A stretch of 64,000 nt of DNA from Dyella lutea (GCF_024158035.1 NZ_JAMZEK010000001.1:434001-498000); one strand, 5' to 3'. Positions 36,548-49,514 are shown, counted from the first letter of the stretch. The notes: generated from the letters alone by a model not told the origin. Numbers and translations: made by a program.

Positions 36548-37957
36548 ATGTCCGTTGCCAAAGTGCTTGACCTGATCCAGGAGCATGACGTCGAGTTCGT
36601 CGACTTCCGCTTCGTCGACATGCTGGGCAAGCAGCACCACGTCACCTTCCCGGCCCACGCCATCGACGAGAGCACCTTCGAGGACGGCAAGATGTTCGAC
36701 GGTTCGTCGATCTCGGGCTGGAAGGGCATCAACGAGTCGGACATGGTGCTGATGCCCGACCCGGACACCGCCTACATCGACCCGTTCAGCGGCCACCCGC
36801 AGCTGGTGCTCCACTGCGACGTGCTCGAGCCGTCGACCATGCAGGCCTACGGCCGCGACCCGCGCTCGATCGCCAAGCGCGCCGAGGCGTTCCTGAAGTC
36901 CACCGGCATCGCCGACACCGCGTTCTTCGGCCCGGAGCCGGAGTTCTTCGTATTCGACTCGGTGCGCTGGCAGAACGACATGGGCCGCGTGTTCTACGAG
37001 ATCGAGTCCGAGGAAGCCTCCTGGAGCTCGCGCTTCAAGTACGACGAGGGCAACACCGGCCACCGTCCGGGCGTGAAGGGCGGCTACTTCCCGGTCAGCC
37101 CGGTCGATTCGCTGGGTGACCTGCGCGCCGACATGTGCAAGGTGCTCGAGGCGCTCGGCCAGACCGTCGAGGTGCACCACCACGAGGTGGCCAACGCCGG
37201 CCAGTGCGAGATCGGCGTGAAGTTCAACACGCTGGTGAAGAAGGCCGACGAGCTGATCACCCTGAAGTACGTGATCCGCAACGTCGCCCACCAGAACGGC
37301 AAGACCGTCACCTTCATGCCCAAGCCGATCGTCGGCGACAACGGCAGCGGCATGCACGTGCACCAGTCGCTCTCGAAGGACGGCAACAACCTGTTCGCCG
37401 GTGACCTCTACGGCGGCCTGAGCCAGACCGCGCTGTGGTACATCGGCGGCGTGTTCAAGCATGCCAAGGCTATCAACGCGTTCGCCAACTCCGGCACCAA
37501 CAGCTACAAGCGCCTGGTGCCGGGCTTCGAGGCGCCGGTGATGCTGGCGTACTCGGCCCGCAACCGCTCGGCCAGCTGCCGCATCCCGTACGTGTCCAGC
37601 CCGAAGGGCCGCCGCATCGAGGTGCGCTTCCCCGATCCGCTGCAGTCCGGCTACCTCACCTTCACCGCGCTGATGATGGCCGGCCTGGACGGCATCCTGA
37701 ACAAGATCGACCCGGGTGCGCCGTCGGACAAGGACCTGTACGACCTGCCGCCGGAGGAGGAGAAGAACATCCCGCAGGTGTGCTCCAGCCTCGACGCCGC
37801 GCTGGAAGCGCTGGACAAGGACCGCGACTTCCTCAAGGCCGGTGGCGTGTTCACCGACGACTTCATCGATGCCTACATCGAGCTGAAGATGCAGGAAGTC
37901 ACCCGCTACCGCGCCAGCACCCACCCGCTGGAGTTCCAGATGTACTACGCGATCTGA
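36548..37957 (+). CDS. glnA: Type I glutamine synthetase
   Basis: 469 aa, the standard GSI-beta length. It makes glutamine from glutamate, ammonia and ATP as a dodecamer. The start [22 protein letters not shown], the ligand region [35 protein letters not shown] and the adenylylation site [11 protein letters not shown] with Tyr398 are all present. The conserved Tyr implies control by GlnE-type adenylylation. A sigma-54 promoter and an NtrC-like site lie upstream; a strong terminator follows. Confidence 0.98.
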   Translation: MSVAKVLDLIQEHDVEFVDFRFVDMLGKQHHVTFPAHAIDESTFEDGKMFDGSSISGWKGINESDMVLMPDPDTAYIDPFSGHPQLVLHCDVLEPSTMQAYGRDPRSIAKRAEAFLKSTGIADTAFFGPEPEFFVFDSVRWQNDMGRVFYEIESEEASWSSRFKYDEGNTGHRPGVKGGYFPVSPVDSLGDLRADMCKVLEALGQTVEVHHHEVANAGQCEIGVKFNTLVKKADELITLKYVIRNVAHQNGKTVTFMPKPIVGDNGSGMHVHQSLSKDGNNLFAGDLYGGLSQTALWYIGGVFKHAKAINAFANSGTNSYKRLVPGFEAPVMLAYSARNRSASCRIPYVSSPKGRRIEVRFPDPLQSGYLTFTALMMAGLDGILNKIDPGAPSDKDLYDLPPEEEKNIPQVCSSLDAALEALDKDRDFLKAGGVFTDDFIDAYIELKMQEVTRYRASTHPLEFQMYYAI

Positions 37958-37982
37958 CCGCTGCGGTCGGACACGATGACGG

Positions 37983-38008
37983 AGGGGAGCCGCAAGGCTC
38001 CCCTTTTT
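37983..38008 (+). terminator. Rho-independent terminator after glnA
   Basis: GGGGAGCC-GCAA-GGCTCCCC followed by TTTTT is a strong 8-bp stem with a stable GCAA tetraloop. It lies between glnA and the convergent sucrose operon; its symmetry may also slow transcription from the other side. Confidence 0.9.
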
Positions 38009-38024
38009 CGTGGGCGGATGCCGG

Positions 38025-39329
38025 TCAGTGCCCGGGGCGCCGCACGCGCAGCGCCAGCAGCGCGGCGGCGAGCAGGCCGGCGCCGGCCAGCCGGATCACG
38101 TTCTCCGGGTTGTCGCCGAGCACGCGGTGGTAGAGCAGCGGCACGGTGAGGATCTGCATCAGCATCGGCAGCACGATGAAGCCGTTGAAGATGCCCATGT
38201 ACACGCCGGCGCGCGCCGGCGGGATGCAGCCGGCGAGCATCGCGTAGGGGTTGCCCATCAGGCTGGCCCAGGTCAGGCCCAGGCCGAGCATCGGCAGCAG
38301 CAGCCACCACGGGTCGTGGATCAGCGGCAGCGACAGCAGGCCGAGGCCGCCGAGGGTGAGGCAGATCGCGTGCAGCACCGGCGCGCCCATCCGTCGCGCC
38401 AGCGGCAGCATCGCCAGTGCGGCGACGAACGCCACCGCGTTGTAGAAGCCGCCAATGCGGCCGGTGACCAGCACCGCCTCGCCGAAGCCGGCCGAGGCGG
38501 CGTCGGTGCTGCCGTAGAGCGTGCGCGCCAGCGACAGCGTGATGTATTCCCAGTAGCAGAACATCGCGTACCACTGGCACAGCATCATCACCGCGAGCTG
38601 GCGCATGGTCGGCGGCATCTGCCGCACCGCGTCGACGATCTCCGCCAGCGTGGCGGCGAGCGAGCGCGGCCGCGCCCGCATGGCCGCGCGCTCGGCCTCG
38701 TCCAGCGGCAGCTCCGGCGTGGTCCACGCCGACCAGCCGACCGAGCCGATCGAGAACACCGCGCCAATGACGAACGCGGTCACCACCGCATAGGGAATGC
38801 CGTGCGCGTTGGTCGCCTTCAGGTCCAGCCCGGCGAACACCAGCAGCGACGGGGTGAGGTAGGCCAGCGTCTGCGACAGCCCGGTGAACGCGCTCTGGGT
38901 GAGGAAGCCGGCGCTGTGCTGGGAGGCGTCGAGGCGGTCGCTGACGAAGGCGCGGTACGGCTCCATCGTCACGTTGTTGGCCGCGTCGAGGATCCACAGC
39001 AGGCTGGCCGCCACCCACAGCGCCGGGCTGAACGGCATCGCCAGCAGGCACAGGCTGCAGATCAGCGCGCCGATCAGGAAGTACGGCGTGCGCCGGCCGA
39101 AACGGCTGTCGGTGCGGTCGCTCATCGCGCCGATCAGCGGCTGCACCAGCAGCCCGGTGATCGGCCCGGCCAGCCACAGGTAGGGCAGGGTGGCGTCGTT
39201 GGCGCCCAGGTACTTGTAGATCGGGCTCATGTTGCTCTGCTGCAGCCCGAAGCTGAACTGGATGCCGAAGAACCCGACATTCATGTTGACGATCTGCCAG
39301 AACGCGAGGCGTGGCTTGCGCGTCGTCAT
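38025..39329 (-). CDS. suxC: MFS sugar transporter of the sucrose locus (SuxC-like)
   Basis: 434 aa with twelve predicted membrane segments. It starts [33 protein letters not shown] and has [34 protein letters not shown], the pattern of plant-type/GPH-like sucrose transporters. Its start overlaps the fructokinase stop by four bases. Being last in a TonB-receptor, amylosucrase, fructokinase operon, it matches SuxC of the Xanthomonas sux locus and would carry sucrose across the inner membrane. Confidence 0.9.
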   Translation of the reverse strand: MTTRKPRLAFWQIVNMNVGFFGIQFSFGLQQSNMSPIYKYLGANDATLPYLWLAGPITGLLVQPLIGAMSDRTDSRFGRRTPYFLIGALICSLCLLAMPFSPALWVAASLLWILDAANNVTMEPYRAFVSDRLDASQHSAGFLTQSAFTGLSQTLAYLTPSLLVFAGLDLKATNAHGIPYAVVTAFVIGAVFSIGSVGWSAWTTPELPLDEAERAAMRARPRSLAATLAEIVDAVRQMPPTMRQLAVMMLCQWYAMFCYWEYITLSLARTLYGSTDAASAGFGEAVLVTGRIGGFYNAVAFVAALAMLPLARRMGAPVLHAICLTLGGLGLLSLPLIHDPWWLLLPMLGLGLTWASLMGNPYAMLAGCIPPARAGVYMGIFNGFIVLPMLMQILTVPLLYHRVLGDNPENVIRLAGAGLLAAALLALRVRRPGH

Positions 39330-40268
39330 GGGGTCGCTCCCTCGGTGTCAGCGTGATCCGGCGGCGTCCGCCAGCGAGCGTACACGGCCGGATCGGCCGG
39401 CAGCGCGCCGCGCCAGCCGCAGCTGGCGCTGGCGAAGGCCACCGCCCGGTCGAGCACCGTCCCCGCGGCCTCGCCCTGCACCAGCCCGGCCAGCATCATG
39501 CCGCTGAAGGCGTCGCCGGCGCCGACGGTGTCGACGATCCGCGCCAGCGGCGGTGCCGGCGCGCGGGCCGTGCAATGCCCGCCGGCGTCCCAGGCGACGG
39601 CGCCTTCGCCGCCATGGGTCACCAGCAGGGTGCGCGCGCCGGTGCGCTGGCACAGCGCGGCGATGCCGCCGTCGCGGTCGCCCGGTGCCGGCATCCCGGC
39701 CGGACCGGCGAGGTCGAGCCAGCCGAGCAGCCGCCCCAGTTCCTCGTCGCTGAGCTTGAGCACGTGGACGTCGCGCAGCAGGTCGAGGATCACCGATGGC
39801 GCCGGCCCCGCTTCGCGCCAGTTGAGGTCGACATAGGCGCGGTGCGGCAGCGTCGTGCGGATCGCCGCCAGCGCCTGCCGCGACGGGCCGGCGCGCAGCG
39901 CCAGCGTGCCGAAGTACAGCCAAGCGCCGGGACCGGCGCGCTGCGCGACCGCCACCGCGTCGGCCGCGTCGATACGGTCGAACGCCTGCGCATCGGGAAT
40001 CTCGAATGCGTGCCCTTCCGGCCGCTCGTGGACGAGGACACGCGCGGTCTCCGCATCCGCCTGCGCCTCGTCCAGCGACAGCCCGAGGCGCGCGGCGGCT
40101 GCGCGCAGGGCGTCACCTGCCGGGTCGCGGCCGAGCCGCGTCACCAGCCGCGGCGCACGGCCCAGTGCCGCCAGGTGGCAGGCCACGTTGAACGGGGCGC
40201 CGCCGGGCACCACGCCGTCGGCGAACGCGTCCACCAGCGCCTCGCCGAATACCAGTGGACGCGAGGAT

Positions 40269-40276
<8 letters not shown>
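39326..40276 (-). CDS. PfkB-family fructokinase
   Basis: 316 aa from ATG 40276; a longer frame upstream only overlaps the amylosucrase gene. PfkB signatures include LVFGEALVDAFADGVVPGGAPFNVACHLAALG near the N-terminus and DTVGAGDAFSGMMLAGL with the catalytic Asp near the C-terminus. It phosphorylates fructose released when the sucrose hydrolase cleaves sucrose. It overlaps suxB by eight and suxC by four bases, so it is an integral operon member. Confidence 0.92.
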
Positions 40277-42217
<1,941 letters not shown>

Positions 42218-42221
<4 letters not shown>

Positions 42222-44722
42222 AGACGGTAGTGCCAGCTGGCGTAGATGGTGCGGCCGAGGATCGAGCGCGCGGTGTTCAGGCCGTTCGCAGTGACGCTGC
42301 CGGGGCTCTGGTCGATCTCGGTCAGGCCGGTGGCGTTGAACAGGTTGTCGGCCTGCAGCGTGATCGCGTTGCGGTCGTTGACGTTGTAGCGGGCGAACGC
42401 GTTCACCTGGGTGTAGCCCGGCATCACCAGCCCGTTCGGGTTGGTCGCGTACGACTTGGTGGTGCCCAGCACGGTGGCGCCCAGGTCGAAGTCGCCCACG
42501 TGCCAGGTCGGCGCGAGCTGGTAGACCCAGGTGGCCTGGCGCTGCGGCACGTCGCCGACGTTGGCCGGGGTGATCGCGTCCCTGGTGATGCGCGAGTGGG
42601 TGTAGGTGACGCCGCCGCGCACGCTGAAGCTGCCGTAGTCGACCGAACCCTCCACCTCCAGGCCGCGCGCCTTGTAGTTGCGGCTGATCAGGGACTGCGT
42701 CTGCGAGGTGACGTCCTGGTTCTGCTCCTGCGTGGTGGCGTAGAACGCGGTGACGAACAGGCTGGTGTGGCGGGTGTTCCACTTCACGCCGCCCTCGTAC
42801 TGCTTGACCACGTTCACCGCCACGCCGTCGGGCGCGGTGCCGTTGTCGAGCAGGCCGCCGCCGAACAGCAGGCGGTCGGCGTTGAAGCGCGCGCCGCGGC
42901 TGGCGCGACCGAACAGGGCCAGCTCGTCGGTGAGCAGGTAGTTCGCGCCGAACGAATACTCCAGGTGGCTCTTGGTGTAGCGGATCGGCTTGGCGGCGTT
43001 GTTGTCCACCACCGGCACGGTCTGCTCCGGCACCTGCAGGGTGCCGTCGTTGTTCACGTCGATCGGGGTTACGCCGCTGGCGCCGGCGTAGCTGCCGCGC
43101 GCCCGCATGCGGTCGTAGCGCAGGCCCGCGTCGATCTGCCAGGCGCCCGGCTGCCACGACAGCGAGACGTACGGCGCGTCGGTGTCGTAGTGCGCGTCGT
43201 ACGAGCGCACGCAGCAGTTGCCCCAGTACGGCGTGCCGTAGGCCACCAGCCCGTTCTGGGTGAGCTTGTTGCCGTTGGCGTCATACACGTCGAGCAGGCT
43301 CGCGTCCTTGCCCTGCACGGTTTCCAGGTAGGTGTTCCAGTGCCAGTCCTGCACGATGTCCTGGCGCGAGTGGTAGTAGCCCAGCAGCAGCGAGAGCGGG
43401 CCGCTGTCGAGCTGGAAGTCGCGCTTGAGCTTCAGGTCGTTGGTGGCGTTGTCCATGTTCGGCAGCGTCACGTTGAACAGGTGCACCCGCGTGGCCAGGC
43501 CGTTGCCGCCCACCGCGCCGGCGGCCACCGGCTGGCCGGCGTTCGGGCCGGTGGCGTAGGCCAGCGTGGCGCCGGCGCCGCCGATCTCCTGCGCCAGCGC
43601 GCTGGCGGTGTTCACCTCGGCCGGGTAGGGGCCGACGAAGTCGCCGCTGTTGGAGGCGATGCGGAACTGCTCGTGCAGCGTCCACTGGTCGCCGAGGTCG
43701 AACTTGCCCTCGCCGCCGAATGCGCGGACCTTGGAGTGGTAGCCGTCGGACAGGTCGGTGACCTTGCGGTTGCCGTTCGCGTCGATCGCCAGGTCGCGCT
43801 GGAAGTAGGGCGACTGCAGCGCGCCGTCGCGCAGGTTGAAGCCCGGCAGCGAGCGCACCGTCGGGTTGCCGTTGCTGCCGGTGATCGACACCGGCACCGG
43901 CAGGTACACCGGCGCCTTGTCGTCCAGCAGCTGGGCGCTCAGGCGCAGGAAGCCGCCGTCGATGTCGTGGGTGACGTTGGCCATCAGCTGGCCGCCGGAC
44001 TGCGCGGTGTAATCCACGCTCTTCGGGCCTTCGCCGCTGCGCAGGAAGCCGCCGAAGTGGAAGCGGGTGCTGTCGCTCACCGGCTGGCCGTAGTCGAAAT
44101 CCAGCCGCTTGCTGTCGTAGTTCAGGCCGGTGGTGAGGCCGATGTCGCCGCCCTTTTCCTGGCCCGTCTTGGTGATGAAGTTGAACACTGCGCCGGGCGC
44201 GTTGCTGGCGAACACCGACGAGGAGCCGCCGCGCACCACCTCGACGTGGTCGATGTTGAAGTCCGGGCGCAGGAAGGTGTCCGGCGTGGCGAAGGCGATG
44301 TCGCCGAACTCCAGCACCGGCATGCCGTCCACCTGGAACTGCACGAACTTGCCGCCGCCGGAGGCCACCGGCAGGCCGCGCACCGAGATGTTGGCGTTGC
44401 CCTCGCCGCCGGACGACTCGGCGCGGATGCCGGGCACGTCGCGCAGGATGTCCGAGGCGCTCTGCGCCCCGCTGTCGGCCAGCTGGTCGGCCTCCAGCGA
44501 GCTCACCGAGATGCTCGAGCTCATCTTGCTCAGCGCGCCCGGCGAGGCGGTGACCACCATCTGGTCGAGGTTGACGGCCTTCTTCTCGGCCTTGGCTGTG
44601 GGCGCGTCGCCCTTGGCCGGGCGGGCGTCGGTGGTGGCGTCCTGGGCCATCGCCAGGGCCGGCAGCAGGGCCAGCGCCACGGCGACGGCGAGCGCGTGCT
44701 TGCGGACAGCGTGCTTGTTCAT
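42218..44722 (-). CDS. suxA: TonB-dependent sucrose receptor (SuxA-like)
   Basis: 834 aa from ATG 44722 with GGGGAGAG upstream. Signal peptide ALAVAVALALLPALAMAQ, a TonB-box-like VNLDQMVVTAS, a plug domain (SDILRDVPGIRAESSGGEGNANISVRGLPVASGG; EVVRGGSSSVFASNAPGAVFNFITK) and a barrel ending ILGRTIYASWHYRL. Its place directly upstream of the amylosucrase and downstream of a LacI regulator and operators identifies it with SuxA, the outer-membrane sucrose importer of Xanthomonas. Confidence 0.92.
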
Positions 44723-44821
44723 CGTTCTCTCCCCATGCGGTGAAAGAAGCCGCGCCTCATCCCCTCGATACCCCGGGCGGGCCGACCTCCGGATCGTTTG
44801 CGGATCCATCGTCGGCCTCAG

Positions 44822-44835
44822 TGCAATCGATTGCA
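44822..44835. promoter_or_regulatory. LacI-type operator 1 upstream of suxA
   Basis: TGCAATCGATTGCA is a perfect 14-bp palindrome fitting the LacI-family pattern TGNAANCGNTTNCA with the central CG. It lies 100 bp before the suxA ATG, where repression by the adjacent SuxR-type protein would block transcription. Confidence 0.75.
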
Positions 44836-44870
44836 ATGCGCGTTGCAGCAGGATTCCCGTGGCTTGCATG

Positions 44871-44880
44871 AAAACGTTTT
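44871..44880. promoter_or_regulatory. Palindrome AAAACGTTTT between the two suxA operators
   Basis: A perfect 10-bp AT-rich dyad centred on CG. It could be a degenerate third LacI-family half-operator or part of the suxA promoter. Confidence 0.35.
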
Positions 44881-44933
44881 TGCAGTTTTCCACAGCCGAA
44901 GAAAAGCGCTAGGGCACGCGGCCTGCGCCCTTC

Positions 44934-44949
44934 TTGCAATCGTTTGCAA
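44934..44949. promoter_or_regulatory. LacI-type operator 2 downstream of suxR
   Basis: TTGCAATCGTTTGCAA holds TGCAATCGTTTGCA, matching the same LacI-family pattern with one asymmetric base. It lies 112 bp from operator 1, centre to centre, so DNA looping between the two is possible. Confidence 0.7.
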
Positions 44950-44988
44950 AGAAACCCGAAAAAGGCGATTTCGTGTTGCGCTGCACGA

Positions 44989-46044
44989 TCAGCCGTGGGC
45001 GGGGGAACCGGCGGCGCGGCTGCTTTCGCGCTCCACCAGGCGGGTATCCAGCACCCGCGCGCGAGTCGCCGCGTCGCCCGCGAGCTGCGCCAGCAGCTGC
45101 TCCACCATGGCTGCGCCGCCTTCGTGGATCGGCTGGCTGACCGTGGTGAGAGGGGGGTTGAAGTGCCTGGCCAGCTCGACGTCGTCGTAGCCGACCACGG
45201 CCACGTCCTCGGGTACCCGGCGGCCGCGCTCGCGCAGCGCGCCGATCGCCGCCATCGCCAGCAGGTCGCTGCTGGCGAATACGCCGTCGATGTCGGGCTG
45301 TTCGTCGAGCAGCGCGGCCATGGTCTGCCGCCCGCTCTCGACCAGGAACGGCACGTTGGCACGCTGCTGCAGCTCCACGCCATGCTCCTTCAGGCCCGCC
45401 GTGAAGCCGCGGAAGCGCTGGGCGACCTCGGGCAGCCCGGTATCGCCGAGGAACACCAGCCGGCGGCGCCCCTGCGCCAGCAGGTGCTCGGCCACCAGCC
45501 GGCCGCCCTGCAGGTTGTCGCCGCCCACCGTGCAGTACTTCTGCCGCGGCAGCTTGGCGCCCCACACCACCAGCGGCAGGTCGCGCTCGGCCATCGCGTT
45601 GAGCTGGTCGTGGTGGCGCCACTGGCCGATCAGGATCAGTCCCGCGGCGCGCCCGCCGTCCACCAGCGTGGCCGCCGCATCCAGCCGCTCGGCGTCGATG
45701 CGCGACAGCAGCATCTCGTAGCCGCGCTCGGTGAGGGCGTCGGCCAGCGCGCCGATCATGCCGTGCAGGAACGGGTCGGCGAAGCTCTGCCGCGTGCCCT
45801 GCTCATAAGGCACCACCACGGCGATGGTGCGCTTGACGCCGGAGCGCAGGTCGGTGGCGACGCTGTTGACGGTGTAGTTGAACTGGCGCGCCAGGGTCTG
45901 GATGCGCTCACGGGTGTCTTCGCTGATCAGCGGACTGCCGGCCAGCGCGCGCGACACGGTGGACGCCGAGACCCCGGCCAGCCGTGCCAGGTCGGCCATC
46001 TGCATGCGCTTGCGCGGGTCGGCGGGCGTGCTGCGCCGGTTCAT
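44989..46044 (-). CDS. suxR: LacI-family regulator of the sucrose locus (SuxR-like)
   Basis: 351 aa from ATG 46044; the frame runs further upstream without support. The LacI helix-turn-helix and hinge are clear (MADLARLAGVSASTVSRALAGSPLISEDTRERIQTLARQFNYTVN). The periplasmic-binding-like effector domain follows (TIAVVVPYEQG, GVFASSDLLAMAAIGALRERGRRVPEDVAVVGYDDVELARHFNPPLTTV). It would bind the two TGCAATCG-type operators ahead of suxA and release on sucrose or a product. Confidence 0.92.
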   Translation of the reverse strand: MNRRSTPADPRKRMQMADLARLAGVSASTVSRALAGSPLISEDTRERIQTLARQFNYTVNSVATDLRSGVKRTIAVVVPYEQGTRQSFADPFLHGMIGALADALTERGYEMLLSRIDAERLDAAATLVDGGRAAGLILIGQWRHHDQLNAMAERDLPLVVWGAKLPRQKYCTVGGDNLQGGRLVAEHLLAQGRRRLVFLGDTGLPEVAQRFRGFTAGLKEHGVELQQRANVPFLVESGRQTMAALLDEQPDIDGVFASSDLLAMAAIGALRERGRRVPEDVAVVGYDDVELARHFNPPLTTVSQPIHEGGAAMVEQLLAQLAGDAATRARVLDTRLVERESSRAAGSPAHG

Positions 46045-46172
46045 GCAGCCGTTCCGGCGGGAATGCGGAACAACGCGCGGGAGGAGCGGAAAGGCATGGC
46101 GTTCATGACGTTCGCGACCTGCGGGTCCTTCACGGGCAAGCCCCCAGCCTAATGCAGGCCCGGACGAGCTGC

Positions 46173-47030
46173 CTAGGCCGGACCTGTGCCCGCCGTCCCG
46201 CCCAGTGCCGACAACCGCAGCAACACGCCGGCCAGGCTCTTGAGGTCCTGCGCGTTGTGCTCGGCCACGCGGCGCAGGTTGGTGGCCGGGCCGCCGCGCA
46301 GATAGGTGAGCCAGGCGGCCGGCGCCTCGGCGCCGGGCAGGTCGTCCTCGCGCAGCACGCCGAGCAGCTGGCGTTCGGCGGTGGCGAGGCGGCAGTTTTC
46401 CCACTGGCCCTTCCAGTGGCGGCGCACCGGATGCAGCAGGTCCAGATGGTCCAGCCCGGCCAGCGGATTGGCCAGCCGCGCCAGGCGATAACGCGTGGCC
46501 AGCAGCGGTGCGTCGTAGCACTTGCCGTTGTAGCTGACGAGCACGCTCTCTGGCGCCAGCCACTCGGCGAAGGTGCGCAGCATCGCCGGCTCGGCGGCCA
46601 TCGTGGTGATGGTGAGCTGGCGCAGGCGCAGCCGGCCGCCTTGCCAGTCGGCCGCGCCGATCATGAAGGCGCGGGTGCCGGTGCCGCCGGCCAGTCCCGT
46701 CGTCTCGGTGTCGAAGTGCAGCAGGCGTGCCGGGTCGATGCGATCCTCGCGGCGGGCGAAGCGGGTGTCGATGGGCGCGGGCGGGCCGGGCCAGTCGACG
46801 TGTTCCTCGGTGTAGCGCAGCCCCGGCACGATTTCCTCGCCGAACAGTTCGCGGTCGCGCGCGGGGAAGGGCGGTGTGGCGGGACGCGCGTGCGAGCGGG
46901 CGCGCACGCCGAGCAGCCAGCGCAGATCCTCAGTCGTAGTCTGGCGCGGCGCGGGCACCGGTGCCGCGGCCGTCACGCTCTGCCCGGCCTGCGCACGCAG
47001 CCTGTGCAGCCGATCGCGCAACGCGCTCAC
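46173..47030 (-). CDS. mrfB: MrfB-like (YprB) ribonuclease-H-fold exonuclease
   Basis: 285 aa from a GTG that overlaps the helicase stop (GTGA). The DEDD exonuclease fold shows motif I LLHFDTETTGLAGGTG, motif II VSYNGKCYDAPLL and motif III HNAQDLKSL. This is the YprB architecture. In Bacillus subtilis, YprA/YprB were renamed MrfA/MrfB for mitomycin C repair; MrfB is the metal-dependent exonuclease partner. The overlap with the helicase gene supports the same pairing here. Confidence 0.85.
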   Translation of the reverse strand: MSALRDRLHRLRAQAGQSVTAAAPVPAPRQTTTEDLRWLLGVRARSHARPATPPFPARDRELFGEEIVPGLRYTEEHVDWPGPPAPIDTRFARREDRIDPARLLHFDTETTGLAGGTGTRAFMIGAADWQGGRLRLRQLTITTMAAEPAMLRTFAEWLAPESVLVSYNGKCYDAPLLATRYRLARLANPLAGLDHLDLLHPVRRHWKGQWENCRLATAERQLLGVLREDDLPGAEAPAAWLTYLRGGPATNLRRVAEHNAQDLKSLAGVLLRLSALGGTAGTGPA

Positions 47031-49453
47031 AGGCTGGCCAGCAGGGCGAGCACGCGCGCGGCCAGGGCCTTCGGCGCGCGATCATTCGCCTCGTCCACCG
47101 CTAGCACCGGACCGACGCAAGCCGGGCAGCCGAAGTGGCAATCGCAGCGCTCCAGCAGCGAACGCGCCTGCGCCAGCAGATCCTCGCGCCGCTCGAACAG
47201 CGGCGCGCTCAGGCCCACGCCGCCGGGGAACGCGTCGTACAGATAGACCGTCGGCGTGAACGGCGCATCCGGTTCCAGCGCGGTGGGCTGGCCGTCCGCA
47301 CCGCGCAGCTGGCCGCGGCCGCTGGCATCGCTGCTGACGAACCACGCGCCGTCGCCGCTACCCACCGCCTTCTGCAGGTCGCGCGACTCGGCCATCACCG
47401 CCACGGTGGCCACGATGTGCAGCGCGTAGGCGGCACCGAGGAAACCGTCCAGCGCCTGCTGCCGCTCGTCGAACGCCTGCTGCAGCGTGCGCTGGTCCAG
47501 CTGCCACCACACCGCGGTGGTGTGCAGCTCCTGGTCGGGCAGGTTCACCGGGCCGTAGCCGATGTTCTCGTGCGTGTAGTAGCGGATCTTCTTGTAGCCG
47601 GCCACGCGGCGCACCACGTGCACCTCGCCGTGATGGGCCTGGCCGCGGCCGGCCGGCGCGCTGCCAAAGGCGTCCAGCACCTTGAGCTTGGTGTAGTCGA
47701 TGGCGTCGGTGAAGTAGTCGACGTGGGTGCGCGTGACGTAGGCCTTGCGCCCCTCCCAGTCCAGCCGCTCCACCTGGTAGGGCGTGGCCTGGATCATGTG
47801 GATGGCGCCTTCGTACAAGGTCAGCGCGGCGGCGGAGTAATCCACTTCAGCGAGGATGGTCTGGCGCCCGCCGGTGCGGTCCACTACCACGAAGTTGCCG
47901 TCGGCCACCGAGCGCAGCGACACCGCGTTGGCCGGGTAGCTGTCGGCGATCCACTCCCAGCGCTCGCCCTCGCGGTGCAGCACGCCTTCCTCGCCCAGCA
48001 CCTCCAGCCACGGCGTGGCCACTTCATTGCCGAACACTTCGTGGCCGGCAAACGGCAGCTCGAACGCGGCGCAGCGGATGTGGTCGAGCAGGATCAGCGG
48101 CTGGTCCGGCGCGATGCGCGCGTGCTCCGGCGGCGCACCCTGGAAGAACTCCGGATGGCGCACCAGGTATTGATCGAGCGGATCGGAACTGGCCACCAGC
48201 ACGCCCAGCGCCGATTGCTGTCGCCGGCCGGCGCGACCGAAGCGCTGCCAGGTCGCCGCCACCGAACCGGGGTAGCCGTTGAGCACCACCGCGTCCAGCG
48301 CGCCGATGTCCACGCCCAGCTCCAGCGCCGAGGTGCTGACGATGCCGTCGATCTGGCCCGCGCGCATCGCCCGTTCGGCGTCGCGCCGCTCGGTCGGCAG
48401 GTAGCCGCCGCGATAGGCGCGGATGCGTGGCGGCTTGCGCGGGTCGTGGTCGAACACGTCCTTCAGGTATTTGGTGAGCACCTCGACCATGCTGCGGCTC
48501 TGCGCGAACACCAGGGTCTTCAGGCCGGCCTTGATCGCCAGCCGCGCGATGCGGTTGCTCTGCGAACGCGCCGAGGCGCGCAGGCCGAGGTCGGGATTCA
48601 CCACCGGCGGATTCCACAGCAGCACGTGGCGGTCGCCGGAGGGCGCGCCCGATTCGGTGATCGCATGCACCGGCGCCTCGATCAGTGCCTCGGCGTGCTG
48701 CTGCGGATTGCCGATGGTCGCCGAGCACAGGATGAACTGCGGACGCACGCCGTAGAACGCGCAGATGCGCTTGAGCCGGCGGATCACGTTGGCCACGTGC
48801 GAGCCGAACACGCCGCGGTAGCTGTGCACCTCGTCGATCACCACGTAGCGCAGGTTCTCGAAGAACTGCGCCCACTTGGTGTGATGCGGCAGGATCGCCT
48901 GGTGCAGCATGTCCGGGTTGCTCACCACGATGTCGCCGTGCAGGCGGATCGCCTGCCGCGCGTCGCCTGGCGTGTCGCCGTCGAAGGTGAACGCCTTCAC
49001 CCCGAGTTCGCCGGCGCGGTTGAGCTCCAGCAGCTCGGCCACCTGGTCCTGCGCCAGCGCCTTGGTGGGAAACAGGTACAGCGCCTTGGCGTGGCTCTGC
49101 ATCGCCGCGGCCACCACCGGCAGCGTGTAGCACAGCGACTTGCCCGAGGCCGTCGGCGTCACCACCGCCACGTGCGCCCCCGCCTGCGCCGCCGCCCACG
49201 CCTCGCCCTGATGCTTGTAGAGCTGGGTGATGCCGCGGGCGCGCAGCGCTTCGGCCAGCGCCGGAGGCAGGTCCTCCGGCAGCGGCTCGTACGCCCCCTC
49301 GCGACCCGGCACCACGAACGAACCAGTCACCCGGCCGGCGTAGCGTTTGGCCAGTCGGGCCGCCAGCGCGCCACCGTCCGCGGGGCCGCGCAGTACCAGT
49401 TCATCGGCGGCAGCGTCATCGGCACGGTGGGCCGGATCGATCAGGGCGTTCAT
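47027..49453 (-). CDS. mrfA: MrfA-like (YprA) DEAD/DEAH helicase with DUF1998 domain
   Basis: 808 aa from ATG 49453. SF2 helicase motifs are Q-like (ITQLYKHQGEAW), Walker A (TPTASGKS), motif II VVIDEVHSY (DEVH), motif III CSATIGNP, and domain-2 motifs IVSTSALELGVDIG and QRFGRAGRRQ. The C-terminal DUF1998 zinc module has the four-Cys cluster CDCHFGCPAC. It matches MrfA, the helicase of a UvrA-independent mitomycin excision pathway. A perfect palindrome lies 45 bp upstream. Confidence 0.9.
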   Translation of the reverse strand: MNALIDPAHRADDAAADELVLRGPADGGALAARLAKRYAGRVTGSFVVPGREGAYEPLPEDLPPALAEALRARGITQLYKHQGEAWAAAQAGAHVAVVTPTASGKSLCYTLPVVAAAMQSHAKALYLFPTKALAQDQVAELLELNRAGELGVKAFTFDGDTPGDARQAIRLHGDIVVSNPDMLHQAILPHHTKWAQFFENLRYVVIDEVHSYRGVFGSHVANVIRRLKRICAFYGVRPQFILCSATIGNPQQHAEALIEAPVHAITESGAPSGDRHVLLWNPPVVNPDLGLRASARSQSNRIARLAIKAGLKTLVFAQSRSMVEVLTKYLKDVFDHDPRKPPRIRAYRGGYLPTERRDAERAMRAGQIDGIVSTSALELGVDIGALDAVVLNGYPGSVAATWQRFGRAGRRQQSALGVLVASSDPLDQYLVRHPEFFQGAPPEHARIAPDQPLILLDHIRCAAFELPFAGHEVFGNEVATPWLEVLGEEGVLHREGERWEWIADSYPANAVSLRSVADGNFVVVDRTGGRQTILAEVDYSAAALTLYEGAIHMIQATPYQVERLDWEGRKAYVTRTHVDYFTDAIDYTKLKVLDAFGSAPAGRGQAHHGEVHVVRRVAGYKKIRYYTHENIGYGPVNLPDQELHTTAVWWQLDQRTLQQAFDERQQALDGFLGAAYALHIVATVAVMAESRDLQKAVGSGDGAWFVSSDASGRGQLRGADGQPTALEPDAPFTPTVYLYDAFPGGVGLSAPLFERREDLLAQARSLLERCDCHFGCPACVGPVLAVDEANDRAPKALAARVLALLASL

Positions 49454-49497
49454 GGCGTCGCTCGCGATAGGCAGGCGTCGCAGTAGAGCCGCGCCGG

Positions 49498-49514
49498 GTC
49501 TCACCGCGTGAGAC
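49498..49514. promoter_or_regulatory. Perfect 17-bp palindrome upstream of mrfA
   Basis: GTCTCAC-CGC-GTGAGAC has 7-bp perfect arms and lies 45 bp before the mrfA start codon, in the likely promoter region shared with the divergent TonB-like gene. It does not resemble a LexA box. It may be an operator or a leader hairpin. Confidence 0.45.
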
